Positions 1-6,331 of a stretch of DNA of 9,415 nucleotides are shown here, piece after piece. Each line of letters begins with the position of its first letter. Position 1 is the stretch's first letter. Origin of the DNA: Hyphomicrobiaceae bacterium (lineage in GTDB: Bacteria; Pseudomonadota; Alphaproteobacteria; Rhizobiales; Hyphomicrobiaceae); the NCBI GenBank assembly GCA_020442225.1, contig JAGRKR010000528.1, positions 1 through 9,415 of the forward strand, written 5' to 3'. The notes below the pieces were generated by a model. It had not been told where the DNA came from and made no database searches. It saw only the letters and a program-made list of their open reading frames with translations. A program made the translations under genes and the position numbers.

Positions 1-524
1 TTGGGCTCGCAGGACAGCGCCAACGCGATCATGACGCGCTGACGCATGCCGCCGCTCAGATGGTGGGGGTATTGCTTCAGGCGGCGCGGCGGATCGGAGA
101 TGCCGACCTTCTCGAGCAGCGACAGCGCCCTCGCCTCCGCCGCCTTGTGATCGAGCCCCAGGTGCTCCTGGATGGTCTCGGTGAGCTGCAGACCGATGGT
201 GAGCACGGGGTTGAGCGACGTCATCGGCTCCTGGAACACCATGCCGATCGAGCCGCCACGCACCCGGCGCATCTCGGCGTCGCTCAGAGCCAGAATGTCA
301 CGCCCCTGGAAGCGGATATTGCCGCCGACCACGCGCCCCGGCGGGTTGGCGACGAGCCGCAGGATGGACAGAGCTCCGACCGACTTGCCGCAGCCGGACT
401 CGCCGACGACGGCGACCGTCTCGCCCTCGTTCACGTCATAGGTAATGCCATCGACGGCCTTCACCACACCTGCGGATGTGAAGAAGTGCGTCTGTAGGTT
501 CTCGACCTCGAGCAGCTTGGCCAC
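1..524 (-). CDS. DppD/OppD-type ABC transporter ATP-binding protein, N-terminal part
   Basis: This is the cytoplasmic ATPase subunit of a peptide/nickel-type (DppD/OppD family) ABC importer. The gene runs off the left edge, leaving 174 codons of a usual 320-330. The Walker A motif GESGCGKS is at residues 41-48, the Q-loop Gln is at 98 (VFQEPMTSLNP), and the ABC signature LSGGMRQR is at 156-163; the stretch QEPMTSLNP is typical of this family. Walker B and the C-terminal oligopeptide-transporter domain lie outside the window. I chose the GTG at 524-522 because GGGAGGAAAGGG lies just upstream and no earlier in-frame start has a good ribosome site. It is the first gene leftward from the divergent control region, so the permease and binding-protein genes, if present, must lie further left. 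The transported substrate cannot be read from an ATPase; uptake of the compound degraded by the neighbouring operon is an inference. Confidence 0.93.
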   Translation of the reverse strand, partial: MAKLLEVENLQTHFFTSAGVVKAVDGITYDVNEGETVAVVGESGCGKSVGALSILRLVANPPGRVVGGNIRFQGRDILALSDAEMRRVRGGSIGMVFQEPMTSLNPVLTIGLQLTETIQEHLGLDHKAAEARALSLLEKVGISDPPRRLKQYPHHLSGGMRQRVMIALALSCEP

Positions 525-668
525 CGAGTTCCCTTTCCTCCCTGTCGCAGGCTCTTATTGAGTGACCTGCTTCGTTCCCGTCACGCGTGCCGCGCGGCAA
601 GGTCGTACCCGCTGGAATGTCGCGGATTGCTCACGGCGCTTCACGAGGCAGCGCCAGCGAGATTGCCG

Positions 669-698
669 TATATAACCCAAACGGAACCCGCAATGCAA
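669..698 (-). promoter_or_regulatory. Candidate sigma70-type promoter for the ABC transporter gene
   Basis: On the minus strand TTGCAT (698-693) is followed after 18 bp by TATATA (674-669), or after 17 bp by TTATAT (675-670). These are reasonable matches to TTGACA and TATAAT in the only A/T-rich patch of the region. Transcription would start near 661, giving a leader of about 137 nt that includes the 635-655 inverted repeat. This is a by-eye match only. Confidence 0.35.
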
Positions 699-707
699 TT
701 CAAGTTG

Positions 708-725
708 GTGAAGGCTTGCCTTCAC
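708..725. promoter_or_regulatory. Perfect 18-bp dyad, candidate operator
   Basis: GTGAAGGC-TT-GCCTTCAC has two perfect 8-bp arms around a 2-bp centre. The 2-nt centre makes a stable RNA hairpin unlikely and suits a dimeric DNA-binding protein. It lies about 10 bp beyond the -35 of the candidate leftward promoter and overlaps the -35 of the candidate rightward promoter, where one regulator could control both transcripts. I do not recognise the half-site as that of a specific regulator family. Confidence 0.45.
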
Positions 726-744
726 TCCTGCGCTAGGGTCAAAT
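716..744 (+). promoter_or_regulatory. Weak candidate promoter for the catabolic operon
   Basis: TTGCCT (716-721) is followed after 17 bp by TCAAAT (739-744), each matching four of six bases of the sigma70 consensus. It overlaps the 708-725 dyad. The weak boxes would suit an activated promoter, but similar matches occur by chance and the real promoter may lie elsewhere between 700 and 840. Confidence 0.22.
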
Positions 745-847
745 CCGACAAAGTCCTTCCACACAGGCCGTCTAATGCGTTCGCGCCAGCTTTCCTCCGC
801 TGGCGGAACGTGCCTCCGCGAAACCCGATCCCCGACGAGACCACGAT

Positions 848-1729
848 ATGAGCGATCCCATCACGCGACTGCCGGAGCACGCACGCCTCGCGCCTCCCGC
901 CGACATGACACAGGGCAAGACCGCAAGCGGGGTCGCCTACGTCGCAGCCGGTAGCGGCGCACCCCACCTGCTCTTTCACGGCGGCGCCGGCTCGTGGCGT
1001 CATTGGTATCTGAACATCCGCGCGCTCTCCGAGCACTTCCGCGTCATCGCCATAGATTCCCCGAGCTATGGCGCTTCCGATCCCGTACTGCCCGACATCG
1101 CCGCCGAGGCTTACGTGGATCGTGTACATTCGGCGGTGGACGAGATCGTGCCGGCGCCCGAGCGTGTGCACATCTCCGGCTTCTCGTTCGGCGGCATGAT
1201 CGGCGCGGCCGTCGCCGCCCGGCTCGGCCCACGCCTGGCCTCGCTGGCGCTCGTCGGCACGGCCGGCTTCCCCCGCAAGGAAATCCGTGATCTCGGCCTC
1301 GTCGGACGACGCAAGCTCGCCGAAGCGCTCGGCCGCGAGCCGAGCGAGGCGGAGGTGCGTGCAATGCACTCCGACAACCTCGCCAAGCTCATGATCTGGG
1401 ACCCTGCCAAGATCGACGTGACGGCCATCGACATCCAGGCCGCCAACGTCGCCCGCACGCGCTTCGACTCGCGCCGGCTGAGCTGGATGGGCCGCATGCC
1501 CGAGTTCCTCGCGGCCATCCAGGCGCCCGTCAAGGTCATCTATGGCGAGCACGATACGACGACCTATCCCGCCCTCGAGCACCGGCTCGAGCAGGTTCGC
1601 GAGACCAAGCCCGAGGCCGAGATCGAGGTGGTGCCAGGGGTCGGGCACTGGACCCAGTATGAAGCGCCGGACGCCGTCAACCGCGCTCTCATCCAGTTCC
1701 ATTCCCGGGCCGAAAGCACGCGTCCATGA
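848..1729 (+). CDS. Alpha/beta hydrolase
   Basis: This 293-residue alpha/beta-hydrolase fold enzyme is soluble, with no signal peptide or membrane segment. The oxyanion-hole motif HGG is at 44-46, the nucleophile elbow GFSFGG at 111-116 makes Ser113 the nucleophile, Asp236 (IYGEHD) is the acid and His267 (GVGHW) the base. A cap region lies between about 140 and 215. Length and motif spacing suit the group holding 3-oxoadipate enol-lactonase (PcaD), meta-cleavage-product hydrolases and related lactonases or esterases. As the first gene of an operon with PcaB- and PcaC-like proteins, a lactone or C-C bond hydrolase role is plausible but inferred. The ATG at 848 has only a weak ribosome site (GAGA, 7 nt upstream); the next Met (codon 20) has none, so the longer form is kept. 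The specific substrate is unknown. Confidence 0.92.
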   Translation: MSDPITRLPEHARLAPPADMTQGKTASGVAYVAAGSGAPHLLFHGGAGSWRHWYLNIRALSEHFRVIAIDSPSYGASDPVLPDIAAEAYVDRVHSAVDEIVPAPERVHISGFSFGGMIGAAVAARLGPRLASLALVGTAGFPRKEIRDLGLVGRRKLAEALGREPSEAEVRAMHSDNLAKLMIWDPAKIDVTAIDIQAANVARTRFDSRRLSWMGRMPEFLAAIQAPVKVIYGEHDTTTYPALEHRLEQVRETKPEAEIEVVPGVGHWTQYEAPDAVNRALIQFHSRAESTRP

Positions 1730-1738
1730 AGGCTTTGC

Positions 1739-1762
1739 GCGTAGAACCGCTCTGCTCTACGC
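1739..1762 (+). other. Intergenic hairpin between hydrolase and oxygenase genes
   Basis: GCGTAGA (1739-1745), a 10-nt loop and TCTACGC (1756-1762) form a perfect 7-bp stem followed by TTTG. It sits in the longest gap of the operon (73 bp). The short T run makes it at best a weak terminator; an mRNA-processing or attenuation element is equally possible. Confidence 0.35.
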
Positions 1763-1802
1763 TTTGCCTCGACCAGCCGTCCCACCCCTTCTGGAGAGCG
1801 CC

Positions 1803-2636
1803 ATGGGCAAAGTCCTGACCGCCGCCGACATCGCCGGATATCAGCGCCACGGCTATCACTTCCCGACCCGCGTCCTGTCACGTGAGGAGGCTCGGCACTA
1901 CCGCAGCCGCCTGGAGACCTACGAGGCCTCCTCCGGTGGCCCGATCGCGCCGCGCATGCGCCAGAAGGTGCACCTCCTCTTCACCTGGGCCGCCGAACTC
2001 GTGCGCCATCCCCGGATCCTCGACGCCGTCGAGGACGTGATCGGCCCGGACATCCTCTGCTGGACCTCGAACTTCTTCATCAAGGAGCCGCAGACGCCCG
2101 ACTATGTGTCCTGGCATCAGGACGGCACCTACTGGGGCCTTTCGAGCAGCGACGTCGTTTCGGCCTGGGTGGCGCTTGCCGATGCCCCCGTCGAAAGCGG
2201 CGCCATGCGCTTCTGGCCCGGCAGCCACAAGATGGAGCAGCTTCCCCACAACGATACCTTCCACGAGCACAACCTGCTGACGCGCGGCCAGGAGATCGCC
2301 GTCGACGTTCCCGAGAACGAGGGCATCTCGGTGCCGCTCGCCGCCGGCGAGATGTCGCTCCATCACGTGCTGCTCGTGCACGGCTCCGGCCCCAACACGA
2401 CCAATGACCGCCGCATCGGCCTGGTCATGCGCTTCATCCCCCCGCACGTGGCGCAGACCAAGACGACCGACTCCGCCACCCTCGTGCGCGGCGTCGACCG
2501 CTTCGGCCATTTCGATCTGGAGCCGGCGCCGAAGAGCGACCTCGACGCCGCCGCCGTGGCCGCACATCAGGACGCCGTCACCCGCAAGATCAAGACCCTC
2601 TACTCCGGCACCGACCGACAGGACTTCCGCGCCTGA
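1803..2636 (+). CDS. Phytanoyl-CoA dioxygenase (PhyH) family oxygenase
   Basis: This 277-residue member of the PhyH family of Fe(II)/2-oxoglutarate-dependent oxygenases would couple 2-oxoglutarate decarboxylation to hydroxylation of an organic substrate in the cytoplasm. The facial triad is visible as His105 and Asp107 (WHQDGTYW, 104-111) and distal His193 in VHGSGPN (192-198). Arg203/Arg204 (NDRRIGL) is the likely 2-oxoglutarate carboxylate anchor. HxD, rather than the HxA/HxG of related halogenases, indicates a hydroxylase. I chose the ATG at 1803, preceded by GGAGAG at 1793-1798; the frame stays open further upstream, but that part overlaps the hydrolase gene in another frame and has no family resemblance. 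It lies between the hydrolase and lyase genes, so it probably acts on a pathway intermediate or the entry substrate. Many bacterial PhyH proteins have unknown substrates, and this one cannot be assigned further. Confidence 0.92.
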   Translation: MGKVLTAADIAGYQRHGYHFPTRVLSREEARHYRSRLETYEASSGGPIAPRMRQKVHLLFTWAAELVRHPRILDAVEDVIGPDILCWTSNFFIKEPQTPDYVSWHQDGTYWGLSSSDVVSAWVALADAPVESGAMRFWPGSHKMEQLPHNDTFHEHNLLTRGQEIAVDVPENEGISVPLAAGEMSLHHVLLVHGSGPNTTNDRRIGLVMRFIPPHVAQTKTTDSATLVRGVDRFGHFDLEPAPKSDLDAAAVAAHQDAVTRKIKTLYSGTDRQDFRA

Positions 2637-2643
2637 TCCCCGT

Positions 2644-2661
2644 CCGGCCGCACGCGGCCGG
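2644..2661 (+). other. GC-rich 18-bp dyad in the PhyH-lyase gap
   Basis: CCGGCCGC-AC-GCGGCCGG has perfect 8-bp arms. In RNA it could form a 6-bp all-G/C stem with a 6-nt loop. It starts 8 nt after the PhyH stop and ends 10 nt before the GAGGAG ribosome site of the lyase gene. No T run follows, so it is not a normal intrinsic terminator; an mRNA-stability or translation-tuning role is possible, as is chance in such GC-rich DNA. Confidence 0.35.
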
Positions 2662-2682
2662 TCACGCCACCGAGGAGCGCCC

Positions 2683-4023
2683 ATGGCGAGCAGCGCAATC
2701 GACTCCGAGCTCTTCGGCGCCTTCTTCGCGCCACCGGCCTATCGCGACATCTTCTCGGATCGCAACCGCGTGCAGAAGTGGCTCGACATCGAGCGTGTGC
2801 TCGCCGAGGTGCAGGCTGAGATCGGCATGATCCCCGCGGCTGCCGCCGCCGAGATCGCCCGCCACTGCGATGCCGCCAAGATCGACCTGTCGCAGATCGG
2901 CGCGGGCGTCGCCGCCACGGCGCACCCTCTCGTGCCGGCGCTGCGCATCGTCGAGGGGCTGTGTGCCGACGGGCTCGGGGAGTTCATCCACTACGGCGCC
3001 ACGACCCAGGACATCATGGACACCGGTATCGTGCTCCAGGTGAAGGAGGCTTGGCCCCTTCTCAAGGGCGACCTCGGCGCCTGCCGCACGGCGCTGGCCG
3101 CCCTCGCCGGACGCCACCGTGCCACCGTCATGGTCGGGCGCACGCACGGACAGCAGGCGCTTCCCATCACGTTCGGCTTCAAGGTCGCCGTCTGGATCGA
3201 CGAGATCGATCGCCATCTCGAGCGCATGACCGAGGCTGAGCCGCGCCTCTTCGTCGGCAACCTCACCGGCGCCGTCGGCACCATGGCCTCCTTCGACGGC
3301 CATGGCCGCCGCATGCAGCGCGAGGTGCTGACCCGGCTCGGCCTCGGCACGCCGCGCATCTGCTGGCATGCCGCGCGCGACCGCTACGGCGAGCTGGCCT
3401 TCCTGATGACGCAGATCTCCAGCACGCTCGCAAAAATCGCCAACCAGATCTACACGCTCCAGCAGATCGAGTTCGACGAGCTGGCGGAGCCGCATCCCCA
3501 CGGCAAGGTCGGTTCGTCCACCATGCCGCACAAGCGCAATCCGGCGCTGATGGAGCTGACCGTCGGCCTCGGCCGGCTGGTGCGGGCGAAACAGGTCGCG
3601 CTCACCGATGCCCTTCTCGTCGAGCACGAGCGCGACGTCTCCTGCAACCAGGTGGAGCGCACGTCGATCCCGGAGATGATGATCTACGTCGGGGCCATGC
3701 TGACGCACATGCGCTATTGCTTCGAAGGTCTCGAGGTGAAGCCCGCGAGGATGCGCGCCAATGCCGACCTGCTCGGCGGCTTGCTGCTCTCCGAGCGCGT
3801 GATGCTCGCCCTCGGCCGCCACATCGGCAAGCAGACGGCCCACGAAGTCGTCTACGAGATCGCCATGCAAGCTTTCGAGGCGTCCACGCCCTTCAAGACG
3901 GCGCTGCTGGCCGATCCACGCGTCGCCGCGCATCTCGATGCCGAGACCATCACATCTCTCCTCGATCCGGCCGACTATATCGGCGAGGCCGTCGCCATTG
4001 TCGACGATGTGATCGGCGGCTGA
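2683..4023 (+). CDS. PcaB/PurB-type lyase of the fumarase/aspartase superfamily
   Basis: This 446-residue protein belongs to the superfamily that catalyses reversible beta-elimination or cycloisomerisation, often releasing fumarate, as a homotetramer. Visible conserved regions are HYGATTQD (103-110), GRTHGQQALPITFG (152-165, with His155 at the catalytic His of adenylosuccinate lyases) and the superfamily signature GSSTMPHKRNP (277-287, with the catalytic Ser at 278 or 279). Length suits adenylosuccinate lyase (PurB) and 3-carboxy-cis,cis-muconate cycloisomerase (PcaB). The ATTQD segment reads like PcaB, whereas the THG segment reads like PurB. Its place just before a PcaC-like gene and among catabolic enzymes argues against a housekeeping purine role. 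The ATG at 2683 follows GAGGAG by 5 nt; the in-frame extension upstream overlaps the PhyH gene and is discarded. The exact reaction is uncertain: an aspartate- or succinate-adduct lyase or a cycloisomerase. Confidence 0.9.
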   Translation: MASSAIDSELFGAFFAPPAYRDIFSDRNRVQKWLDIERVLAEVQAEIGMIPAAAAAEIARHCDAAKIDLSQIGAGVAATAHPLVPALRIVEGLCADGLGEFIHYGATTQDIMDTGIVLQVKEAWPLLKGDLGACRTALAALAGRHRATVMVGRTHGQQALPITFGFKVAVWIDEIDRHLERMTEAEPRLFVGNLTGAVGTMASFDGHGRRMQREVLTRLGLGTPRICWHAARDRYGELAFLMTQISSTLAKIANQIYTLQQIEFDELAEPHPHGKVGSSTMPHKRNPALMELTVGLGRLVRAKQVALTDALLVEHERDVSCNQVERTSIPEMMIYVGAMLTHMRYCFEGLEVKPARMRANADLLGGLLLSERVMLALGRHIGKQTAHEVVYEIAMQAFEASTPFKTALLADPRVAAHLDAETITSLLDPADYIGEAVAIVDDVIGG

Positions 4024-4068
4024 GGGCGTCCCGACATTCCGCGAATACCTGACAAGGGAGCTGAGCAC

Positions 4069-4464
4069 ATGGGCGACGATCTCTACGAAAAGGGCCTCAA
4101 GATCCGCAAGCAGGTGCTCGGCGAGGCGCATGTCGCCCGCTCGCTCGCCGCTGCTGAAGGCGACGACTTCACCAAGGCCGTGCAGGACTACGTCACGCGG
4201 ATCGGCTGGGGCGAGATCTGGGGGCGGCCTGGCCTCGACCGGCGCAGCCGCTCCCTGCTCAATCTCGGCATGCTGTCGGCGCTGAATCGCTCCCACGAGC
4301 TCAAGGTGCACGTGCGCGGCGCGCTGAGGAACGGCGTCACGCGCGACGAGATCAAGGAGGCCTTCCTGCAAGTCGCGCTCTATTGCGGGGCGCCGGCGGC
4401 GCTGGAGAGCTTCCGCATCGCGCGCGAGGTCTTCCAGGAGATGGACGGCGAGACGAAGCGCTGA
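4069..4464 (+). CDS. Carboxymuconolactone decarboxylase family protein (PcaC-like)
   Basis: This small all-helical protein of 131 residues is the usual length of 4-carboxymuconolactone decarboxylase, which converts gamma-carboxymuconolactone to beta-ketoadipate enol-lactone. Family hallmarks are the N-terminal GLKIRKQVLGEAHV (9-22), WGEIWGRPGLDRRSRSL (47-63), His81 and Arg83 in KVHVRGALRNGV, and the C-terminal QVALYCGAPAA (101-111). The CxxC pair of the peroxidase-type AhpD relatives is absent, so a decarboxylase or lactone-active role is favoured. The start has AGGGAG 8 nt upstream and lies 45 bp after the lyase stop. Adjacency to a PcaB-like enzyme mirrors the pca pathway order, but without a protocatechuate dioxygenase the true substrate may be a different lactone or beta-keto acid. 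It is close to PcaC in sequence; function is inferred. Confidence 0.9.
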   Translation: MGDDLYEKGLKIRKQVLGEAHVARSLAAAEGDDFTKAVQDYVTRIGWGEIWGRPGLDRRSRSLLNLGMLSALNRSHELKVHVRGALRNGVTRDEIKEAFLQVALYCGAPAALESFRIAREVFQEMDGETKR

Positions 4465-4491
4465 GTGCGGACACCGGTGGAGACAAACGCC

Positions 4492-5598
4492 ATGCGTATC
4501 GAGCGCATCGAGACCATCGCCCTCGAGATGCCCTTGCCCCGCATCTACCGGGGCAGCTTCTACGACCTCACACACCGCGCCACGCTCATCACCCGCGTGT
4601 ACACGGACCAGGGCATCGTCGGCGAGATCTATAACGGCGACGACGCCGAGGTGCAGAAGGATGTCGCCAGGGTTATCGACCGCTTCATCGCGCCGGCGCT
4701 CGTCGGCGCCGACGTTTTCAACATCGAGGGCTGCTGGGAGAAGGCGCTGCCCGTCAGCTTCAACATCCGCCTGCCCCGCAAGGTCGCCACCACCGCCATC
4801 GCCGCCGTCGACAGCGCGCTCTGGGATGCGCTCGGCAAGGCGCTGGGCCAACCGCTCTACAAGCTCTGGGGCGGCTATCGCGACCGGCTGCCGGTCATCT
4901 GCATCGCCGGCTACTACGAGGACGGCAAGACGCTCGCAGACTACGGCCGCGAGATGGAGGACCTGCGCCGGCGCGGCTTTGCCGGCTGCAAGTTCAAGGT
5001 CGGTGGACGCAGCCCCCAGGAGGACGCCGCGCGCGTGCGCGCTGCACGGGAGGGCGGGGGGCCGGATTTCGTGCTCGCCGTCGACGCCAACCAGGCCTAC
5101 AGCGTCGCCGATGCGCTCGCCTTCTGCCGCCTCGTCGAGGACCTGGACATCCGCTGGTTCGAGGAGCCGTGCAGCTGGCGCAACGATCGCCTCGCCATGG
5201 CGCACGTCCGCAAGGCTGGCGGCATCCCGGTGGCAGCTGGCCAGAGCGAGTATCACCTGGCCGCCTGCCGGGATCTCATGATCGACGGCGCCATCGATGT
5301 CTGCAACTTCGACTCGAGTTGGGGCAGCGGCCCCACGGAATGGCGACGCGTGGCGGCGGTTGCGCATGCCTTCGGCGTGCAGATGGCGCATCACGAGGAG
5401 ATGCAGGTTTCCGCCCACCTGCTCGCCGCCATTCCGCACGGCACCTACGTCGAGGCCTTCCACCCCGACCGCGATCCGCTGATGTACGCCCTGCCGGCCA
5501 ACCTCAACCCCTTCGAGAACGGACTCTATCGCTTGCCGGAGGGGCCGGGATACGGCATCACACTCGACCAGGGCTGCGTCGCCAGATATCGCCTGTGA
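4492..5598 (+). CDS. Mandelate racemase/muconate lactonizing enzyme family protein
   Basis: This 368-residue enolase superfamily member has an N-terminal capping domain (about 1-125) and a (beta/alpha)7-beta barrel. Such enzymes remove the proton alpha to a carboxylate using Mg2+. Mandelate-racemase-subgroup residues are readable: KFK at 167-169 (Lys169 as base), metal ligands Asp198 (VDAN) and Glu224 (FEEP), and the Asp274-His300/301 dyad (NFD; MAHHEE), with Glu321 20 residues past His301. At the third metal-ligand position the sequence reads GQSE (250-253), Gln then Glu, instead of the usual GE. Having both Lys and His bases allows racemase or dehydratase chemistry on a 2-hydroxy acid or sugar acid; muconate cycloisomerase is less likely because that subgroup uses two Lys. 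The ATG at 4492 with GGTGGAG 9 nt upstream is preferred to the GTG at 4465 that abuts the previous stop. Substrate unknown. Confidence 0.9.
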   Translation: MRIERIETIALEMPLPRIYRGSFYDLTHRATLITRVYTDQGIVGEIYNGDDAEVQKDVARVIDRFIAPALVGADVFNIEGCWEKALPVSFNIRLPRKVATTAIAAVDSALWDALGKALGQPLYKLWGGYRDRLPVICIAGYYEDGKTLADYGREMEDLRRRGFAGCKFKVGGRSPQEDAARVRAAREGGGPDFVLAVDANQAYSVADALAFCRLVEDLDIRWFEEPCSWRNDRLAMAHVRKAGGIPVAAGQSEYHLAACRDLMIDGAIDVCNFDSSWGSGPTEWRRVAAVAHAFGVQMAHHEEMQVSAHLLAAIPHGTYVEAFHPDRDPLMYALPANLNPFENGLYRLPEGPGYGITLDQGCVARYRL

Positions 5599-5608
5599 GG
5601 AGCACGAC

Positions 5609-6331
5609 ATGCGCAAGGCCGTCATCGTCACGGGAGCGAGCAACGGCATCGGCCGCGCCACGGTCGAGCGGCTGGCGGCAGACGGCTACCTCGCCATCAA
5701 CCTCGACATCGCCGCCGCACCAACTGCCGGGGCGCACATCGTCAATCATCGCGTCGATCTCGCCGACGAGGCTGCGACCCGCGAGCTGTTGAGCGGTATC
5801 GTCGCCGAGCACGAGGTGGCCGGCCTCGTCAACAACGCCGGGCACGCCTATACGGCGACGCTCGAGGAGACATCGACGGAGCTGCTGGAGAAGACCTGGG
5901 CGGTCAATCTCAGGGCGGCCACCCTTTGCGCGCAGATGGTCGTGCCGGGCATGAAGGCGCGCCGCTTCGGCCGGATCGTCAACATCGCCAGCTCGGCGGC
6001 GCTGGGCCGGCGGTTGCGCACGGCCTATGCCGGCTCCAAGGGCGCGCTCATCTCCATGACCAAGGTCTGGGCGCTGGAACTCGGCAGCCACGGCATAACG
6101 GTCAACGCCATTGGACCCGGCCCCGTGGCGACGGAGCTGTGGCGGCGCATGAACCCGGCCGACTCCGAGGAGGTCCAGCGCCGCATAGCCAGCGTCCCCG
6201 TCGGGCGCGTCGGCGAGCCCGCCGATATCGCCAACGCCATCGCCTTCTTCATGGACCCGCGCGCGGGCTACGTCACCGGCCAGGCGCTCTATGTCTGTGG
6301 CGGCATGTCGATCGGCAGCGCCGCCATCTGA
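5609..6331 (+). CDS. Short-chain dehydrogenase/reductase (classical SDR)
   Basis: This 240-residue classical SDR would oxidise a hydroxyl or reduce a ketone with a nicotinamide cofactor in the cytoplasm. The cofactor motif TGASNGIG is at 8-15, NNAG at 75-78 and the catalytic set is Ser128, Tyr140 and Lys144 (YAGSK). Asn100 is the usual fourth member. The C-terminal GQALYVCGG (225-232) is typical of FabG-like SDRs. Asp33 at the end of the second strand (NLD) suggests NAD(H) rather than NADP(H). The start lies 10 bp after the previous stop; its ribosome site GAGGAG overlaps that stop codon, which suggests translational coupling with the enolase-family gene. The pair could oxidise and dehydrate, or racemise, the same hydroxy acid. 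It is the last gene of the plus-strand operon and meets the crotonase gene tail to tail. Confidence 0.93.
   Translation: MRKAVIVTGASNGIGRATVERLAADGYLAINLDIAAAPTAGAHIVNHRVDLADEAATRELLSGIVAEHEVAGLVNNAGHAYTATLEETSTELLEKTWAVNLRAATLCAQMVVPGMKARRFGRIVNIASSAALGRRLRTAYAGSKGALISMTKVWALELGSHGITVNAIGPGPVATELWRRMNPADSEEVQRRIASVPVGRVGEPADIANAIAFFMDPRAGYVTGQALYVCGGMSIGSAAI

Larger units (their letters stand above)
525..847. promoter_or_regulatory. Divergent intergenic control region
   Basis: These 323 bp separate the ABC ATPase gene (leftward) from the alpha/beta hydrolase gene (rightward) and hold no convincing gene; the short reading frames here lack ribosome sites and family features. The stretch 660-705 is clearly richer in A/T than its surroundings. 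Visible structure is a 12-bp perfect palindrome at 588-599 (TGCCGCGCGGCA), a 6-bp-stem inverted repeat at 635-655 (GGCGCT, 9-nt loop, AGCGCC), candidate promoters for both directions, a perfect 18-bp dyad at 708-725, and a 7-bp-stem hairpin at 784-805 (CGCCAGC, 8-nt loop, GCTGGCG) that would lie in the leader of the rightward transcript. No regulator gene lies in the window. Confidence 0.7.

Noticed and set aside
588..599. 12-bp perfect palindrome TGCCGCGCGGCA as an operator
   Set aside because: Short G/C-only palindromes are frequent by chance in DNA of this composition, and this one lies away from both candidate promoters.
722..1702. A 326-codon minus-strand frame opposite the alpha/beta hydrolase
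   Set aside because: The hydrolase on the plus strand has a complete catalytic triad and correct length; the opposite frame has none and is a codon-bias shadow.
1542..1802. Upstream in-frame extension of the PhyH-family gene
   Set aside because: It overlaps the hydrolase gene in another frame and reads as Ser/Arg/Pro-rich sequence without family similarity; the ATG at 1803 has a ribosome site and a proper PhyH N-terminus.
2404..2682. Upstream in-frame extension of the lyase gene
   Set aside because: It overlaps the PhyH gene in another frame and is Arg/Pro-rich; GAGGAG before the ATG at 2683 gives a lyase of normal length.
4465..4491. GTG start for the MR-type gene directly after the PcaC-like stop
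   Set aside because: The ATG at 4492 has a ribosome site at good spacing and begins the typical MRIERIET N-terminus; the extra nine residues look like untranslated leader.
2662..5661. A 999-codon open frame on the minus strand
   Set aside because: It lies antisense to three well-supported genes (lyase, PcaC-like, MR-type). Its translation is rich in Ala, Arg, Val, Asp and His with no domain motif, as expected from the complement of high-GC coding DNA.
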